Positions 8,200 to 17,042 of a stretch of DNA of 64,000 nt are shown piece by piece. Below the pieces are notes generated by a model. That model worked only from the letters and a program-made list of their open reading frames with translations. It was not told where the DNA came from and did no database searches. The stretch comes from Firmicutes bacterium UBA2058. GTDB taxonomy: Bacteria > Bacillota > Clostridia > Tissierellales > Sedimentibacteraceae. Position 1 is the first letter of the stretch; each line of letters opens with the position of its first letter. The stretch lies in contig DDAM01000039.1 of NCBI GenBank assembly GCA_002332905.1, forward strand, positions 1-64,000, given 5' to 3'. Position numbers and translations under genes: made by a program.

Positions 8200-9771
8200 T
8201 TATCTATTATTTAATTCAGCATAATTTAGTATATCTCTGCAAAGGAAAATTATTAGCGCAGAGATTGCAACATTCCAGATAAATGTTGACAGAAGTATTA
8301 CTACTGTTTCTGGTATTGCAGCTAATCTAGCTGTCAATAAAAATCCAAATATAAATCCGGGTGCAGCAAGTAAAAGCATTATAATAAAATATAGGAAGAA
8401 AATTAAGGTTTTACTAGTTAATGTTCCAAGAACTCTTTCTATTAATATATTACCTGACATAAACAATACTCCAAAGCCTATACGTGCTACTATACATATT
8501 AAAATTTCATGAACAGGAGCTTTAATAATTAAACCTATTGGTATAAATAATATTATTGCTTCCACAATTATCTTAAATATATTTTCCTGTGCTACACAAA
8601 TAAGCTTTTTAAATGGATCAGCAGGTATCATATATATATAAGGCTGCGTTAATTCTCTTATCCATCTTCCCAGTGCAATAGTGAAAACCTGCATATAGGT
8701 AGCAAAAGCAAATGCTGGTATGATGCTATTAGTTTCTCTCATTAAAAGAGCAAAGAAAATACACATAGCAATAAATATGAGTGAGTTTTTATCTATAAAT
8801 AGCATTCCTGAGCGCCTGTTTTCTAACATATGCTTGTAAAAAAACACATTAGGTCCAAAGCCTTTATTAATTCCTATTTTTCCAACTTTAACGTTTTTTG
8901 GTGTATCAGAAATTTTACCTTCTTTTTTTGCAGTAATTGCTGAGAAGGATACTTCGGTTGCCTGTAGCACATCCTCATAAAAATCAGCATTAGCTCTTGC
9001 TACTAAGAAAACAAGTGCTATGACATAAGCAATTACTGCTAATAAACTTAATGTTATATTAGTAAAGTTAAGTGTCATTATGCCTACAGCACAAGCTTTT
9101 AACCAACCGACTACGGGTACAAACGATACCCATGTAGCATTTGCAGAATCTACAATTACTTTTATCTTATTTGCATTTGGTAACAATGAGTCTTTTAGGA
9201 TTAATGCTACTATAATTGCACATATTGCAATTACTACAGCTTTTAATTGTTTTTTTAGCTTTTCATTGTTGCTTGTAAAAGAGTATATAGTCATTGCGGT
9301 TAGCTGAGCACAGAACATTGTAATGCAATAACCAACAAATATAGCAAATAAACCAAAAACGCCAAGACCATAGGTGTTTTGAAGCCATGCATATTGGAAG
9401 AATAAGAAAAATCCGATCCATAGCGATGTACCCATCTGCTTAATTAATCCGTATATTAATATCTTTTTAGATGAAATTGGTGCCATAAATAACATGCTTA
9501 TATCTGCCATAGAGTAAAAGCTAGCTCCAGATGAAAATCCAGCCATAGCAGTCATTATAAAAGAAAATGCATATAATGCAAATGTTCCTGCGTATAGCTC
9601 GTGTACATCTCTCATATTCTCAGGAGTTGGAGTATCTATATTTCCAGTAAAAATTACAACTCCAAGGAGTGCAATAAAAATAACAACAAGCACTAGTTTT
9701 GCAGGGTGATTTTTCAAATCCTTTATAGTATTTTTTATATTTGTAAAAAATAAATATTTTAATGCGCTCAC
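8200..9771 (-). CDS. ABC exporter, membrane subunit
   Basis: A 523-residue polytopic membrane protein with about 12 hydrophobic segments, resembling the putative ABC exporter family often encoded beside a single ATPase in Firmicutes. A soluble stretch near residues 270-300 probably faces the cytosol. The GTG start at 9771 overlaps the last base of the upstream ATPase stop codon, which indicates translational coupling. Substrate is unknown. Confidence 0.82.
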   Translation of the reverse strand: MSALKYLFFTNIKNTIKDLKNHPAKLVLVVIFIALLGVVIFTGNIDTPTPENMRDVHELYAGTFALYAFSFIMTAMAGFSSGASFYSMADISMLFMAPISSKKILIYGLIKQMGTSLWIGFFLFFQYAWLQNTYGLGVFGLFAIFVGYCITMFCAQLTAMTIYSFTSNNEKLKKQLKAVVIAICAIIVALILKDSLLPNANKIKVIVDSANATWVSFVPVVGWLKACAVGIMTLNFTNITLSLLAVIAYVIALVFLVARANADFYEDVLQATEVSFSAITAKKEGKISDTPKNVKVGKIGINKGFGPNVFFYKHMLENRRSGMLFIDKNSLIFIAMCIFFALLMRETNSIIPAFAFATYMQVFTIALGRWIRELTQPYIYMIPADPFKKLICVAQENIFKIIVEAIILFIPIGLIIKAPVHEILICIVARIGFGVLFMSGNILIERVLGTLTSKTLIFFLYFIIMLLLAAPGFIFGFLLTARLAAIPETVVILLSTFIWNVAISALIIFLCRDILNYAELNNR

Positions 9772-10478
9772 TATAGTTCAGCCTTCCTTTCTGTTATTTC
9801 AAAGAATAGCTGCTCTAGAGTTTTTTCATCTTCAGAAGCTGTTTTATTATACTTTGTGGCTGCAAATGAGCCATTCATCATTATATGAGCAACATCCCAA
9901 TAATCCTCAACGCTGTCAAGCATATGAGTACTAATTAAAACAGATGTCCCTTGATTTTTTAGTTCAACAAACATTTTTTTTAATTCTTTTATAGCGTGTG
10001 GATCTAATCCTACCATTGGCTCATCAAAAATTATAACACGTGGCTTATGTAATATAGCACAGCAAATGCTTACCTTTTGTTGCATACCCTTTGATAATTC
10101 CTTTCCAAGCTTATCTTTTTTGTCAATTAATTCAAATCTAGTTAACAAATCCTCTGCGTATTCTTTCCAATCAGTTAAGCTATAAGCTCTAGCTATAAAT
10201 TCTAAGTGTTCCCATACTGTTAGCAAATCATAAACTGCTGGCATTTCAGGAACATATCCTAATACTTTTTTAGCTTCGATTGTTTTGTTTTTAGATCCGC
10301 ATATATCAATTTCTCCCTCAAATCTTAATAGACCGGATATACATTTAATAATAGTAGATTTACCTGCCCCATTAGGACCAAGTAATACTGCTATTTGCCC
10401 GTCTTCAACACAAAAACTAATATTATTATTAGCTATTACTTTACCATACTTTTTTGTAACATTGTATACATTAAACAC
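9771..10478 (-). CDS. ABC transporter ATP-binding protein
   Basis: A 235-residue ATPase. Walker A GPNGAGKST is near residue 34, the ABC signature is LSKGMQQKVSI, Walker B is RVIIFDEPMVGLD, and the switch His is in STHMLDSVED. It powers the 523-residue permease encoded immediately downstream. The start is GTG at 10478, about seven bases after GGAGGG. The upstream 250 bases separate it from the divergent cobU gene. Confidence 0.92.
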   Translation of the reverse strand: MFNVYNVTKKYGKVIANNNISFCVEDGQIAVLLGPNGAGKSTIIKCISGLLRFEGEIDICGSKNKTIEAKKVLGYVPEMPAVYDLLTVWEHLEFIARAYSLTDWKEYAEDLLTRFELIDKKDKLGKELSKGMQQKVSICCAILHKPRVIIFDEPMVGLDPHAIKELKKMFVELKNQGTSVLISTHMLDSVEDYWDVAHIMMNGSFAATKYNKTASEDEKTLEQLFFEITERKAEL

Positions 10479-10637
10479 TGTTTTTCCCTCCGCTTAGTTA
10501 GTTAGTATTATATTTGTATTATAAAACAAAGATTTAACAATATCAAGAAATAATATGTAAAAAGGTAAAAAAAATTTACCATACAATTTAAGAATAAATA
10601 AAATCTTATATTTTATTTAAAAATTATCTATGATATA

Positions 10638-10692
10638 ATATGCGTAGCATATTTAAAATGGCTCGACATAGTCGAGACTATGATATAATAGA
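10638..10692 (+). repeat. Pre-gene hairpin element upstream of cobU
   Basis: ATATGC-GTA-GCATAT (10638-10652), then TTTAAAATGG, then CTCGAC-ATA-GTCGAG (10662-10676) followed by ACTATGATATAATAG. The right half aligns with the pyrH copy (TTAAATG, a TCGAC/GTCGA stem, ACTATGGCATAATGG). The SD end is degenerate, and the remaining bases to cobU carry a separate RBS. No cobalamin riboswitch is present here. Confidence 0.6.
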
Positions 10693-10731
10693 ATTATTAT
10701 GAAATTGTATAAAATAAGATAGGTGATATAA

Positions 10732-11325
10732 ATGTGTGTGACTTTAGTTGTTGGTGGAGCAAGAAGTGGAAAAAGTACTTTTGCAGAAAATAAAGCAAAA
10801 GAATATGGTGGTAATATTACATATTTAGCTACATCTGTTATAACAGATGAGAGTATGGCAGATAGGGTAAAAAAGCATAGAGCACAAAGACCACAGGAAT
10901 GGAAAACTATAGAGAGATATAAAAATTTTACTGAACTACAAAATGATATTGATTTTATAAACGCTGATTCAATTATTATTGATTGTATAACAACTTTGAT
11001 AACTAATTTTATGATTGATAGCGGTATAGACTTTGATAATTGCAAAGTTGAGGAAGTTAATATCTTGGAATCTAAAATTAAAGAAGAAGTGTTAAGTTTA
11101 ATATCTTTATGTAAAAATCTTAATAAAAAACTGATTATAGTTTCTAATGAAGTTGGCCTAGGAGTTGTTCCTGCATATTATATGGGAAATTTTTTTAGAG
11201 ATATTAGTGGTAGAATTAATTCTAGTATAGCTATAGAGGCTGATAATGTTTATTTCACAGTATCTGGTATACCTATGAAGCTAAAAAGCAAAGGAGTTAA
11301 TATAAAATGTTCAGAGGATTTTTAG
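10732..11325 (+). CDS. cobU: Adenosylcobinamide kinase / adenosylcobinamide-phosphate guanylyltransferase
   Basis: CobU phosphorylates adenosylcobinamide and adds GMP to give adenosylcobinamide-GDP. The protein is 197 residues, with the P-loop GGARSGKST at residues 7-15, the guanylylation region around KKHRAQRPQEWKTIE (the HRxxRP motif), and the C-terminal SNEVGLGVVP signature. Start ATG at 10732 has AGGTGAT upstream. It overlaps cobS by 19 bases, forming a cobU-cobS-cobC cassette for nucleotide-loop assembly. Only these late genes are present, consistent with corrinoid salvage or a split pathway. Confidence 0.95.
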   Translation: MCVTLVVGGARSGKSTFAENKAKEYGGNITYLATSVITDESMADRVKKHRAQRPQEWKTIERYKNFTELQNDIDFINADSIIIDCITTLITNFMIDSGIDFDNCKVEEVNILESKIKEEVLSLISLCKNLNKKLIIVSNEVGLGVVPAYYMGNFFRDISGRINSSIAIEADNVYFTVSGIPMKLKSKGVNIKCSEDF

Positions 11326-12050
11326 TGCTGATATCATTTTTTACAAGAATTCCAATTGGAAAAAGAATTGAATACAATGAAGAAGAGTTTGTGAAAGGAT
11401 TATCACTATATTCTTTAATTGGACTCATAATAGGATGTTTTCTAGCTGTTGGTTATTTTGTAGGTAACTTTTTAGAAATTATTTATATAAAAGGATTGAT
11501 AATTACAGCTATTTATATTATAATAACAGGCGGTATACATTTAGATGGTACATCTGATACTGTTGATGGCTTGTTTTCAGGCAGGACAGGCGATAAAATT
11601 TTTGAGATAATGAGTGATTCTCGAATAGGTGCATTTGGAGTCATAAGTCTTATTTTAATACTAATGTCACAGGTTCTATTTTTTTCACATATCGGTTTAT
11701 ATACTTTGTTATTAGTTCCAATGGTGGGTAAGGCTAGTGTAGTAGTTGCATGTTCAAATATGAATTATGCTAAAAAAGGTGTTGGAATGGGTACTTTGTT
11801 CGTAGAATCAATTAAAGTTAATGAATTATGTTTTAATGTGGCAACTGTTTTAGTTATATGTGCCATTATGCCGGGATACATAGTTAATATTATGTCAACT
11901 ATTTTTACATTCATTTGTGTATTGATGATAGGCAAATGGATAAAAGGTAAAATTTCTGGTATGACCGGAGACACATGCGGATTTGTTGCAGAGGTATCCC
12001 AGATAATATTTATGTTTATTAGCTTAATTATCGAAAAGGTAATAGCGTGA
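11307..12050 (+). CDS. cobS: Adenosylcobinamide-GDP ribazoletransferase
   Basis: CobS joins adenosylcobinamide-GDP with alpha-ribazole (phosphate) to make cobalamin at the membrane. The protein is 247 residues with several hydrophobic helices. The family motif GGIHLDGTSDTVDGLFSG holds the conserved Asp residues of the active site, and a C-terminal GMTGDTCGFVAE motif is intact. Its TGA stop lies inside the first unit of a 21-bp tandem repeat. Confidence 0.95.
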   Translation: MFRGFLVLISFFTRIPIGKRIEYNEEEFVKGLSLYSLIGLIIGCFLAVGYFVGNFLEIIYIKGLIITAIYIIITGGIHLDGTSDTVDGLFSGRTGDKIFEIMSDSRIGAFGVISLILILMSQVLFFSHIGLYTLLLVPMVGKASVVVACSNMNYAKKGVGMGTLFVESIKVNELCFNVATVLVICAIMPGYIVNIMSTIFTFICVLMIGKWIKGKISGMTGDTCGFVAEVSQIIFMFISLIIEKVIA

Positions 12051-12120
12051 TAAAAGACAATCCCGCTGTGATAAAAGACAATCCCGCTGTGATAAAAGGC
12101 AATCCCGCTAATGATGCCAC
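12045..12120 (+). repeat. 21-bp tandem repeat (three units) plus half pre-gene element before cobC
   Basis: GTGATAAAAGACAATCCCGC(T) occurs at 12047-12067, 12068-12088 and 12089-12109 (last copy with GGC for GAC). The unit preceded by AGC aligns base for base with the left hairpin of the family I element before comM (AGCGTGAAAAAAGAAC...), but the 3' arm is eroded except CGCT. It is followed by AATGATGCCACT, the left arm of the right hairpin seen before pyrH. Confidence 0.85.
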
Positions 12121-12140
12121 TACAATATTAAGAGGTTAGT

Positions 12141-12701
12141 ATGAAAATATATTTAGTTAGACATGGAGAATCAGAAGGTAATTATAAACGCATATATTGT
12201 GGACATACTAATGTGGAGTTAACACAAAATGGTGTGCTTCAAGCCAAGAGTATGGCTGCGTTATTTAAGGATGTTCATATAGAAAAAATTTATTCCAGTC
12301 CATTATCAAGGGCTTATAATACTGCTATTGAAATATCTAAATTAAAAAACGTTGAAATAGAAACAAGTGATTTATTAAAGGAAAGATATTTTGGTGACTT
12401 TGAAGGATTAAACTGGAAAGAAATAGAAGAAAAATATCCAGAAGAAGCAAAAAAATGTATTGAACAAGATATATGGTATGAATATAAAAATGGAGAGACC
12501 TTTGATGATGTAATTAAGAGAGTATCAATATTTTTAGAAAACATCACTGACAATTCTGTTATTGTAGCTCATGGAGTTTTAATTAGATCAATTTTATACT
12601 ATTTAAATTTTATTGGTTATGATAATATGTATGATTATCCAATTGGAAATTGTCATGTTTTATGTATAGAGGATGATAATATACATTATTTAAATAGGTA
12701 G
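12141..12701 (+). CDS. cobC: Histidine phosphatase, probable alpha-ribazole phosphatase
   Basis: A 186-residue phosphoglycerate-mutase-type phosphatase. The catalytic RHG motif is in LVRHGESEGN (residues 5-14), with the second core His in VIVAHGVLIR. Placement right after cobU and cobS supports alpha-ribazole-5-phosphate dephosphorylation in the nucleotide-loop pathway. The sequence alone would also fit a general histidine phosphatase. ATG at 12141 follows AGAGG. Confidence 0.82.
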   Translation: MKIYLVRHGESEGNYKRIYCGHTNVELTQNGVLQAKSMAALFKDVHIEKIYSSPLSRAYNTAIEISKLKNVEIETSDLLKERYFGDFEGLNWKEIEEKYPEEAKKCIEQDIWYEYKNGETFDDVIKRVSIFLENITDNSVIVAHGVLIRSILYYLNFIGYDNMYDYPIGNCHVLCIEDDNIHYLNR

Positions 12702-12735
12702 CTATAAGATCATTTAGATTTTATATATATATTAA

Positions 12736-12784
12736 ATAGTTTAACAAAGTCGAGGATATAATGGCTCAGCTTTGTGGAGACTAT
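12736..12784 (+). repeat. Pre-gene hairpin element upstream of ackA (degenerate)
   Basis: ATAGT...ACTAT encloses CAAAGTCGAG (12745-12754), which pairs imperfectly with CTCAGCTTTG (12765-12774). ATAATGG and TGGAGACTAT words recall the right module of the cobU, pyrH and uppS copies. The real ackA SD (AGGAGG) lies about 35 bases further on. Confidence 0.45.
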
Positions 12785-12828
12785 ATTATAATAAAAATTT
12801 AATTTAATATTTTTTCAGGAGGATTAAC

Positions 12829-14022
12829 ATGAATGTATTAGTAATTAACTGTGGTAGTTCATCATTGAAATACCAGTTAATAGACATGAAAGACGAAAAA
12901 GTTTTGGCTAAAGGTTTAGCTGAAAGAATTGGAATTGAAGGTAGCCAAGTTAAGCATGAAGCTACTGGAAAAGAGAAAAAAGTTTATACAGATTCATTAG
13001 CAACTCACAAAGAAGCAATAAATACTGTATTAAATGCTTTAGTTGACCCAGTTTATGGCGCTGTAAAATCTCTAGATGAGATTGATGCTATAGGTCATAG
13101 AGTTGTTCATGGAGGAGAAAAATTTGCTGGTTCTGTTGTTATAACTGATGAAGTTGTAAAAGCTATGGATGAGTGTACAGATTTAGCACCATTACATAAT
13201 CCTCCAAACATTATAGGAATAAATGCTTGTAAAGAGTTATTGCCTAATGTACCAATGGTTGGAGTATTTGATACTGCTTTTCATCAAACAATGCCTGAAG
13301 AAGCATTTATTTACCCACTTCCTTATGAATTATATAAGGAATTAGGAATTAGAAGATATGGTTTCCACGGAACTTCACATAAATTCGTTGCTCAAAGAGT
13401 CGGCGAAATATTAAATAAAGATATAAAAGACTTAAAAATTATTACTTGTCACTTAGGTAATGGTGCAAGTGTTACAGCTATAAAAGATGGCAAATCAGTA
13501 GATACAAGTATGGGATTAACTCCACTTGAAGGCTTAGTGATGGGTACAAGATGTGGAGATATAGATCCAGCTATTGTAACTTTCTTAATGGAAAAGAAAG
13601 GATTAGGCATCAAAGAAGTTAATAACTTAATGAACAAAGAATCAGGAGTATTAGGTATATCTGGTGTTAGCAGCGACTTTAGAGATATTGAAGGCGAAGC
13701 GGAAAAAGGTAACAAGAGAGCTCAATTAGCACTTGATAAATTCTATTATACAGTTAAAAAATATATAGGTTCATATGCGGCAGCTATGGGCGGTGTAGAT
13801 GTAGTTATTTTCACAGCTGGACTTGGAGAAAATTCAGCACTAGCTAGAGAAGAAGTTTGTAAAGGTTTAGAATTTTTAGGAATATCAATTGATGCTGACA
13901 AAAACAATACTCGTGGCAAAGAAGTAGAAATATCAAAAGATGGTTCTAGTGTAAAAGTTTTTGTAATTCCAACAAATGAAGAATTAATGATTGCAAGAGA
14001 AACTAAATCTTTAGTAAAATAA
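12829..14022 (+). CDS. ackA: Acetate kinase
   Basis: AckA interconverts acetyl phosphate plus ADP and acetate plus ATP, the energy-yielding end of fermentation. The 397-residue protein starts with the ASKHA signature VLVINCGSSSLKYQ, carries the second signature RYGFHGTSHKFVA near residue 176, and has the catalytic Arg in HRVVHGGE. AGGAGG precedes the ATG. The usual partner pta is not present in this window. A new promoter follows in the 63-base gap to yceD. Confidence 0.97.
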   Translation: MNVLVINCGSSSLKYQLIDMKDEKVLAKGLAERIGIEGSQVKHEATGKEKKVYTDSLATHKEAINTVLNALVDPVYGAVKSLDEIDAIGHRVVHGGEKFAGSVVITDEVVKAMDECTDLAPLHNPPNIIGINACKELLPNVPMVGVFDTAFHQTMPEEAFIYPLPYELYKELGIRRYGFHGTSHKFVAQRVGEILNKDIKDLKIITCHLGNGASVTAIKDGKSVDTSMGLTPLEGLVMGTRCGDIDPAIVTFLMEKKGLGIKEVNNLMNKESGVLGISGVSSDFRDIEGEAEKGNKRAQLALDKFYYTVKKYIGSYAAAMGGVDVVIFTAGLGENSALAREEVCKGLEFLGISIDADKNNTRGKEVEISKDGSSVKVFVIPTNEELMIARETKSLVK

Positions 14023-14026
14023 TTTC

Positions 14027-14055
14027 TTGACAAAATAATCATATTCTCATATAAT
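14027..14055 (+). promoter_or_regulatory. Consensus sigma-A promoter of yceD-rpmF
   Basis: Perfect TTGACA (14027-14032) and TATAAT (14050-14055) with a 17-bp spacer. TGACTT-TGT-AAGTCA (14056-14070) follows, just at the expected transcript start. Confidence 0.88.
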
Positions 14056-14085
14056 TGACTTTGTAAGTCAAAAAAGGGTGATATA

Positions 14086-14589
14086 ATGTTAATTAATTTA
14101 AAGAAATTCCTGCTATCTGATGACTTAGTTATGAATGTAAATGAAGCATTAACTATAACAGATAAGGAACTATTAGAAAAAAATAAGTTAAATAAAGACA
14201 TTCAGTTTAGTGGTAAGTTTTTTAAAGTGGAGAAAAGCTTATTATTAAGTGCGGAGTTTACTTATTCTTATTCTGAGACTTGTGCGAGATGTTTAGAGGA
14301 ATTTGAAAATAAAATTATAGCTAAATTCAACGCAATTATAGTTGATGAAGTCAATGAGGATTATGAAGCAGAGGATATAGAAATAATGATTAAAGATGGC
14401 TGTATTGATTTGGAAGAACCAATAAAGCAAATTGTGTATTTGTCTATGCCAATGAAAGCTTTATGTAAAAATGACTGTAAGGGTATATGCCCTATGTGCG
14501 GCATTAATCTAAATACAGGTAAATGTGAATGTAATGATTTCGTTATAGACCCACGATTAGAAAAATTGAAAACTTTGTTAAGAGATTAA
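14086..14589 (+). CDS. yceD: DUF177 / YceD family protein, 23S rRNA accumulation factor type
   Basis: A 167-residue DUF177 protein. It has the typical CARCLEEF segment near residue 65 and a C-terminal CGINLNTGKCEC motif; the four cysteines (CxxC...CPMC-like) probably bind metal. Homologues are nearly always encoded immediately before rpmF and affect 23S rRNA accumulation in E. coli and plants; the molecular role is unsettled. It reads from the consensus promoter just upstream and is 12 bases from rpmF. Confidence 0.88.
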   Translation: MLINLKKFLLSDDLVMNVNEALTITDKELLEKNKLNKDIQFSGKFFKVEKSLLLSAEFTYSYSETCARCLEEFENKIIAKFNAIIVDEVNEDYEAEDIEIMIKDGCIDLEEPIKQIVYLSMPMKALCKNDCKGICPMCGINLNTGKCECNDFVIDPRLEKLKTLLRD

Positions 14590-14601
14590 GGAGGTGTCAC
14601 A

Positions 14602-14781
14602 ATGGCAGTACCTAAGAGAAAAACTTCAAAAGCAAGAAGAGATAGAAGAAGAACAGCTAAATGCAGAATGACAATTCCAGCAGTTATGGAGTGTCCTCAA
14701 TGTCACGCAGCTAAAAGACCACACACAGTATGTGGTGAGTGTGGATATTACAACGGTAAAGAAGTAATAACAGTTGAATAA
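14602..14781 (+). CDS. rpmF: 50S ribosomal protein L32
   Basis: A 59-residue L32 beginning MAVPKRKTSKARRDRRR, with a zinc-binding set CPQC...CGEC, so this is the C+ (zinc-containing) form of L32. AAGGAGG lies just before the ATG. A strong terminator follows directly, closing the yceD-rpmF transcript. Confidence 0.97.
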   Translation: MAVPKRKTSKARRDRRRTAKCRMTIPAVMECPQCHAAKRPHTVCGECGYYNGKEVITVE

Positions 14782-14810
14782 AAAATAGTACTTTTGTACT
14801 ATTTTTTTTT
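14781..14810 (+). terminator. Rho-independent terminator after rpmF
   Basis: AAAAATAGTAC / GTACTATTTTT with a TTTT loop, followed by T residues (14802-14810). Confidence 0.9.
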
Positions 14811-14945
14811 CTCATAAAATGTTAGTATTTTAGCATTTTATTTAAGACTAATATTTTAATGCAATTAAAAATTAATTGCATATTGCAATTGATTTACAAT
14901 TGCGCTATACTATCACATAGGAAATTAATATAAGGAAGGTGCCTT

Positions 14946-15935
14946 ATGAAAATAATTGTAGATGCTATGGGTGGAGATAATGCACCTGATGCTATAGTTA
15001 AAGGATGTTTGCTAGCAAGAGATGAGTATAATGTAAATATTGTATTGTCTGGTAAAGAGGATATAATAAAAAAATGTATTGAAAGCGAAACTAAAGATTA
15101 TAAAAATATTGAAATTTTAAATGCTGAAGATGTGATAACAAATGATGATAAACCTGTAATGGCAATAAGAAGAAAAAAGGAATCTTCGCTTGTTAAGGCT
15201 TTGTATGCTGTAAAAAACAATGAAGCAGATGCAATAGTTTCAGCTGGAAGTACAGGTGCACTTTTAAGTGGTGCAACACTAATTATAGGTAGAGTTGGCG
15301 GACTTGAAAGGCCTGCACTAGCACCATTTATACCAACAGATAAAGGTTTTTCTTTGCTAGTTGATGCCGGAGCTAATGTTGATTGTAAACCGGAATATTT
15401 GATAGATTTTGCTATTATGGGTAGCATATATGTTAAACATGTATTAAATATTGATAATCCAAGGGTAGGTTTATTAAATATTGGTGGTGAAGAAGGTAAG
15501 GGCAATAAGTTAGCAGTTGATACATATGATCTTCTTAAAAATTCTGATTTGAATTTCAGTGGAAATCTTGAAAGTAGATATGTTTTAAATGGCGACGCTG
15601 ATGTAATTGTTGCAGATGGATTTGCAGGCAATGTTTTATTAAAATCCATTGAAGGAACATCATCATACATTATGAAAGGTTTAAAGGAAGAGTTAACATC
15701 GACCTTTATATCGAAAATAGGTGCTTTACTTGTTAAACCATCCTTGCGTAATTTTAAGAAAAGATTAGATTATGGCGAGGTTGGTGGTGCCATGCTTTTA
15801 GGTGTTAATGCGCCAGTAATAAAAGCACATGGCAGTTCAGATAGTATAGCTATAAAAAATGCTATAAAGCAAACAAAAAATATTTTAGACAGTAGTGTAG
15901 TAGATTTAATTAGAGAAAGTATTTCAAGGAGGTGA
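14946..15935 (+). CDS. plsX: Phosphate acyltransferase PlsX
   Basis: PlsX makes acyl-phosphate from acyl-ACP for phosphatidic acid synthesis by PlsY. The protein is 329 residues, starts IIVDAMGGDNAPDAIVKG, and contains SAGSTGALLSGA and VADGFAGNVLLKS motifs. AAGGAAGG precedes the ATG. Its TGA stop lies inside the SD of acpP. No fapR gene precedes it and no clear FapR box was found. The fab genes that often follow are absent from this site. Confidence 0.96.
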   Translation: MKIIVDAMGGDNAPDAIVKGCLLARDEYNVNIVLSGKEDIIKKCIESETKDYKNIEILNAEDVITNDDKPVMAIRRKKESSLVKALYAVKNNEADAIVSAGSTGALLSGATLIIGRVGGLERPALAPFIPTDKGFSLLVDAGANVDCKPEYLIDFAIMGSIYVKHVLNIDNPRVGLLNIGGEEGKGNKLAVDTYDLLKNSDLNFSGNLESRYVLNGDADVIVADGFAGNVLLKSIEGTSSYIMKGLKEELTSTFISKIGALLVKPSLRNFKKRLDYGEVGGAMLLGVNAPVIKAHGSSDSIAIKNAIKQTKNILDSSVVDLIRESISRR

Positions 15936-15940
15936 TTATA

Positions 15941-16171
15941 ATGTTTGAAAGAGTAAGAGAAATTATATGTGAAAAATTAGGAGTAGATCCTTCTGAAGTA
16001 ACAATGAACACTTCATTTAAGGATGATTTAGATGCTGACTCTTTAAGCTTATTTGAGCTAGTTATGGCGTTTGAAGATGAATTTAACATTGAAATTGATG
16101 ATGAACAATCAGAAAATATAGAAACAGTAGGAAACGTAGTATCATATTTAGAGAGTAATGTTGATAAATAA
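15941..16171 (+). CDS. acpP: Acyl carrier protein
   Basis: A 76-residue acidic four-helix ACP. The phosphopantetheine serine is in DADSLSLFEL (Ser36), matching the DSL signature. ATG at 15941 has the SD AAGGAGGTGA overlapping the plsX stop; an in-frame ATT/ATA-type upstream extension (15932) is inside the SD. A hairpin terminator follows, so rnc begins a new unit. Confidence 0.96.
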   Translation: MFERVREIICEKLGVDPSEVTMNTSFKDDLDADSLSLFELVMAFEDEFNIEIDDEQSENIETVGNVVSYLESNVDK

Positions 16172-16230
16172 TAAAATTATTATTATTAAATATCACATGA
16201 TTATAAATAATACAAGATTATATAGAAACA

Positions 16231-16289
16231 TTAACCACAAAGGCACAAAGAATATAATCACCTTCGTGTTCTGTGTGGTTAATTTTTTA
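16231..16289 (+). terminator. Terminator after acpP with ACCACAAAG motif
   Basis: TTAACCACA (16231-16239) pairs with TGTGGTTAA (16274-16282) and is followed by six T residues. The inner part (AAGGCACAAAG ... CCTTCGTG) is only partly paired. It shares the ACCACAAAG word with the terminator at 50029. Confidence 0.75.
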
Positions 16290-16328
16290 TTTGATTTGTA
16301 TTGCTTTTAGATGTAAGGAGGTTTGAGA

Positions 16329-17042
16329 ATGAATAGAAAGATTAGTGTTTTGGGAGACCTTGAGACTAGCATAGGTTATAAATTTAAAAATATAAAATTT
16401 TTAGAAAATGCTTTAACTCATAGTTCTTATTCTAATGAGAATAAAACCTATAAGAGAATAAATAATGAAAGATTAGAGTTTTTAGGTGACTCTGTTTTAA
16501 GTATTGTTGTTAGCAGATACATATATAAAGAATTTCCTAATTATCCAGAGGGTGATTTATCAAAATTAAGAGCTCAGGTAGTTTGTGAGGATATGCTAAA
16601 TGAAATAGCTGTAAAACATAACATTGGCAAATATCTAGTCCTTGGTAAGGGAGAAGAGGCTACAGGTGGCAGGGATAGAAAATCTATACTTGCAGATGCT
16701 ATAGAAGCTATTATAGCTGCAATTTATCTTGATGGTGCATTAGAAAATGCTGATAAATTTATACTAGATAATTTAAAAGATAGCATTAATACCTTAGTAA
16801 AAGGTAAGATTTTTTCAGACTATAAATCATATTTACAAGAATACTTTCAAAGCCAAAATTCAATGTATAAGATTAAATATATTGTAACAAATGAAGAAGG
16901 GCCAGATCATGATAAAATGTTTTATGTTGATTTATTAGTTAACAAGAAAAAATTTGGAGAGGGAACTGGTAAAAGTAAAAAAATTGCAGAGCAAAATGCT
17001 GCTAGAAAAGCTTTAATTAGACTAGGTGAAATTAATGAATAA
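16329..17042 (+). CDS. rnc: Ribonuclease III
   Basis: RNase III cleaves double-stranded RNA in rRNA maturation and mRNA decay. The protein is 237 residues: an N-terminal endonuclease domain with the signature NERLEFLGDSVLS near residue 41 and the ADAIEAIIAAIYLDG helix, and a C-terminal dsRNA-binding domain ending SKKIAEQNAARKALIRLG. ATG at 16329 is seven bases after AAGGAGG. It overlaps the next gene by 8 bases. Confidence 0.96.
   Translation: MNRKISVLGDLETSIGYKFKNIKFLENALTHSSYSNENKTYKRINNERLEFLGDSVLSIVVSRYIYKEFPNYPEGDLSKLRAQVVCEDMLNEIAVKHNIGKYLVLGKGEEATGGRDRKSILADAIEAIIAAIYLDGALENADKFILDNLKDSINTLVKGKIFSDYKSYLQEYFQSQNSMYKIKYIVTNEEGPDHDKMFYVDLLVNKKKFGEGTGKSKKIAEQNAARKALIRLGEINE

Noticed and set aside
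10500..10731. Cobalamin riboswitch before cobU
   Set aside because: No B12-box-like sequence or long structured leader was seen, only short palindromes.
12047..12109. CRISPR-like array
   Set aside because: Three direct repeats of 21 bp with no spacers and no cas genes; it is a simple tandem repeat.
13746..14201. A 151-residue minus-strand frame across ackA and yceD
   Set aside because: Shadow of two well-supported genes and a consensus promoter on the plus strand.
14811..14945. FapR operator before plsX
   Set aside because: Two TTAGTATT/ACTAATATT-like words are present but do not form the expected operator, and no fapR gene is nearby.
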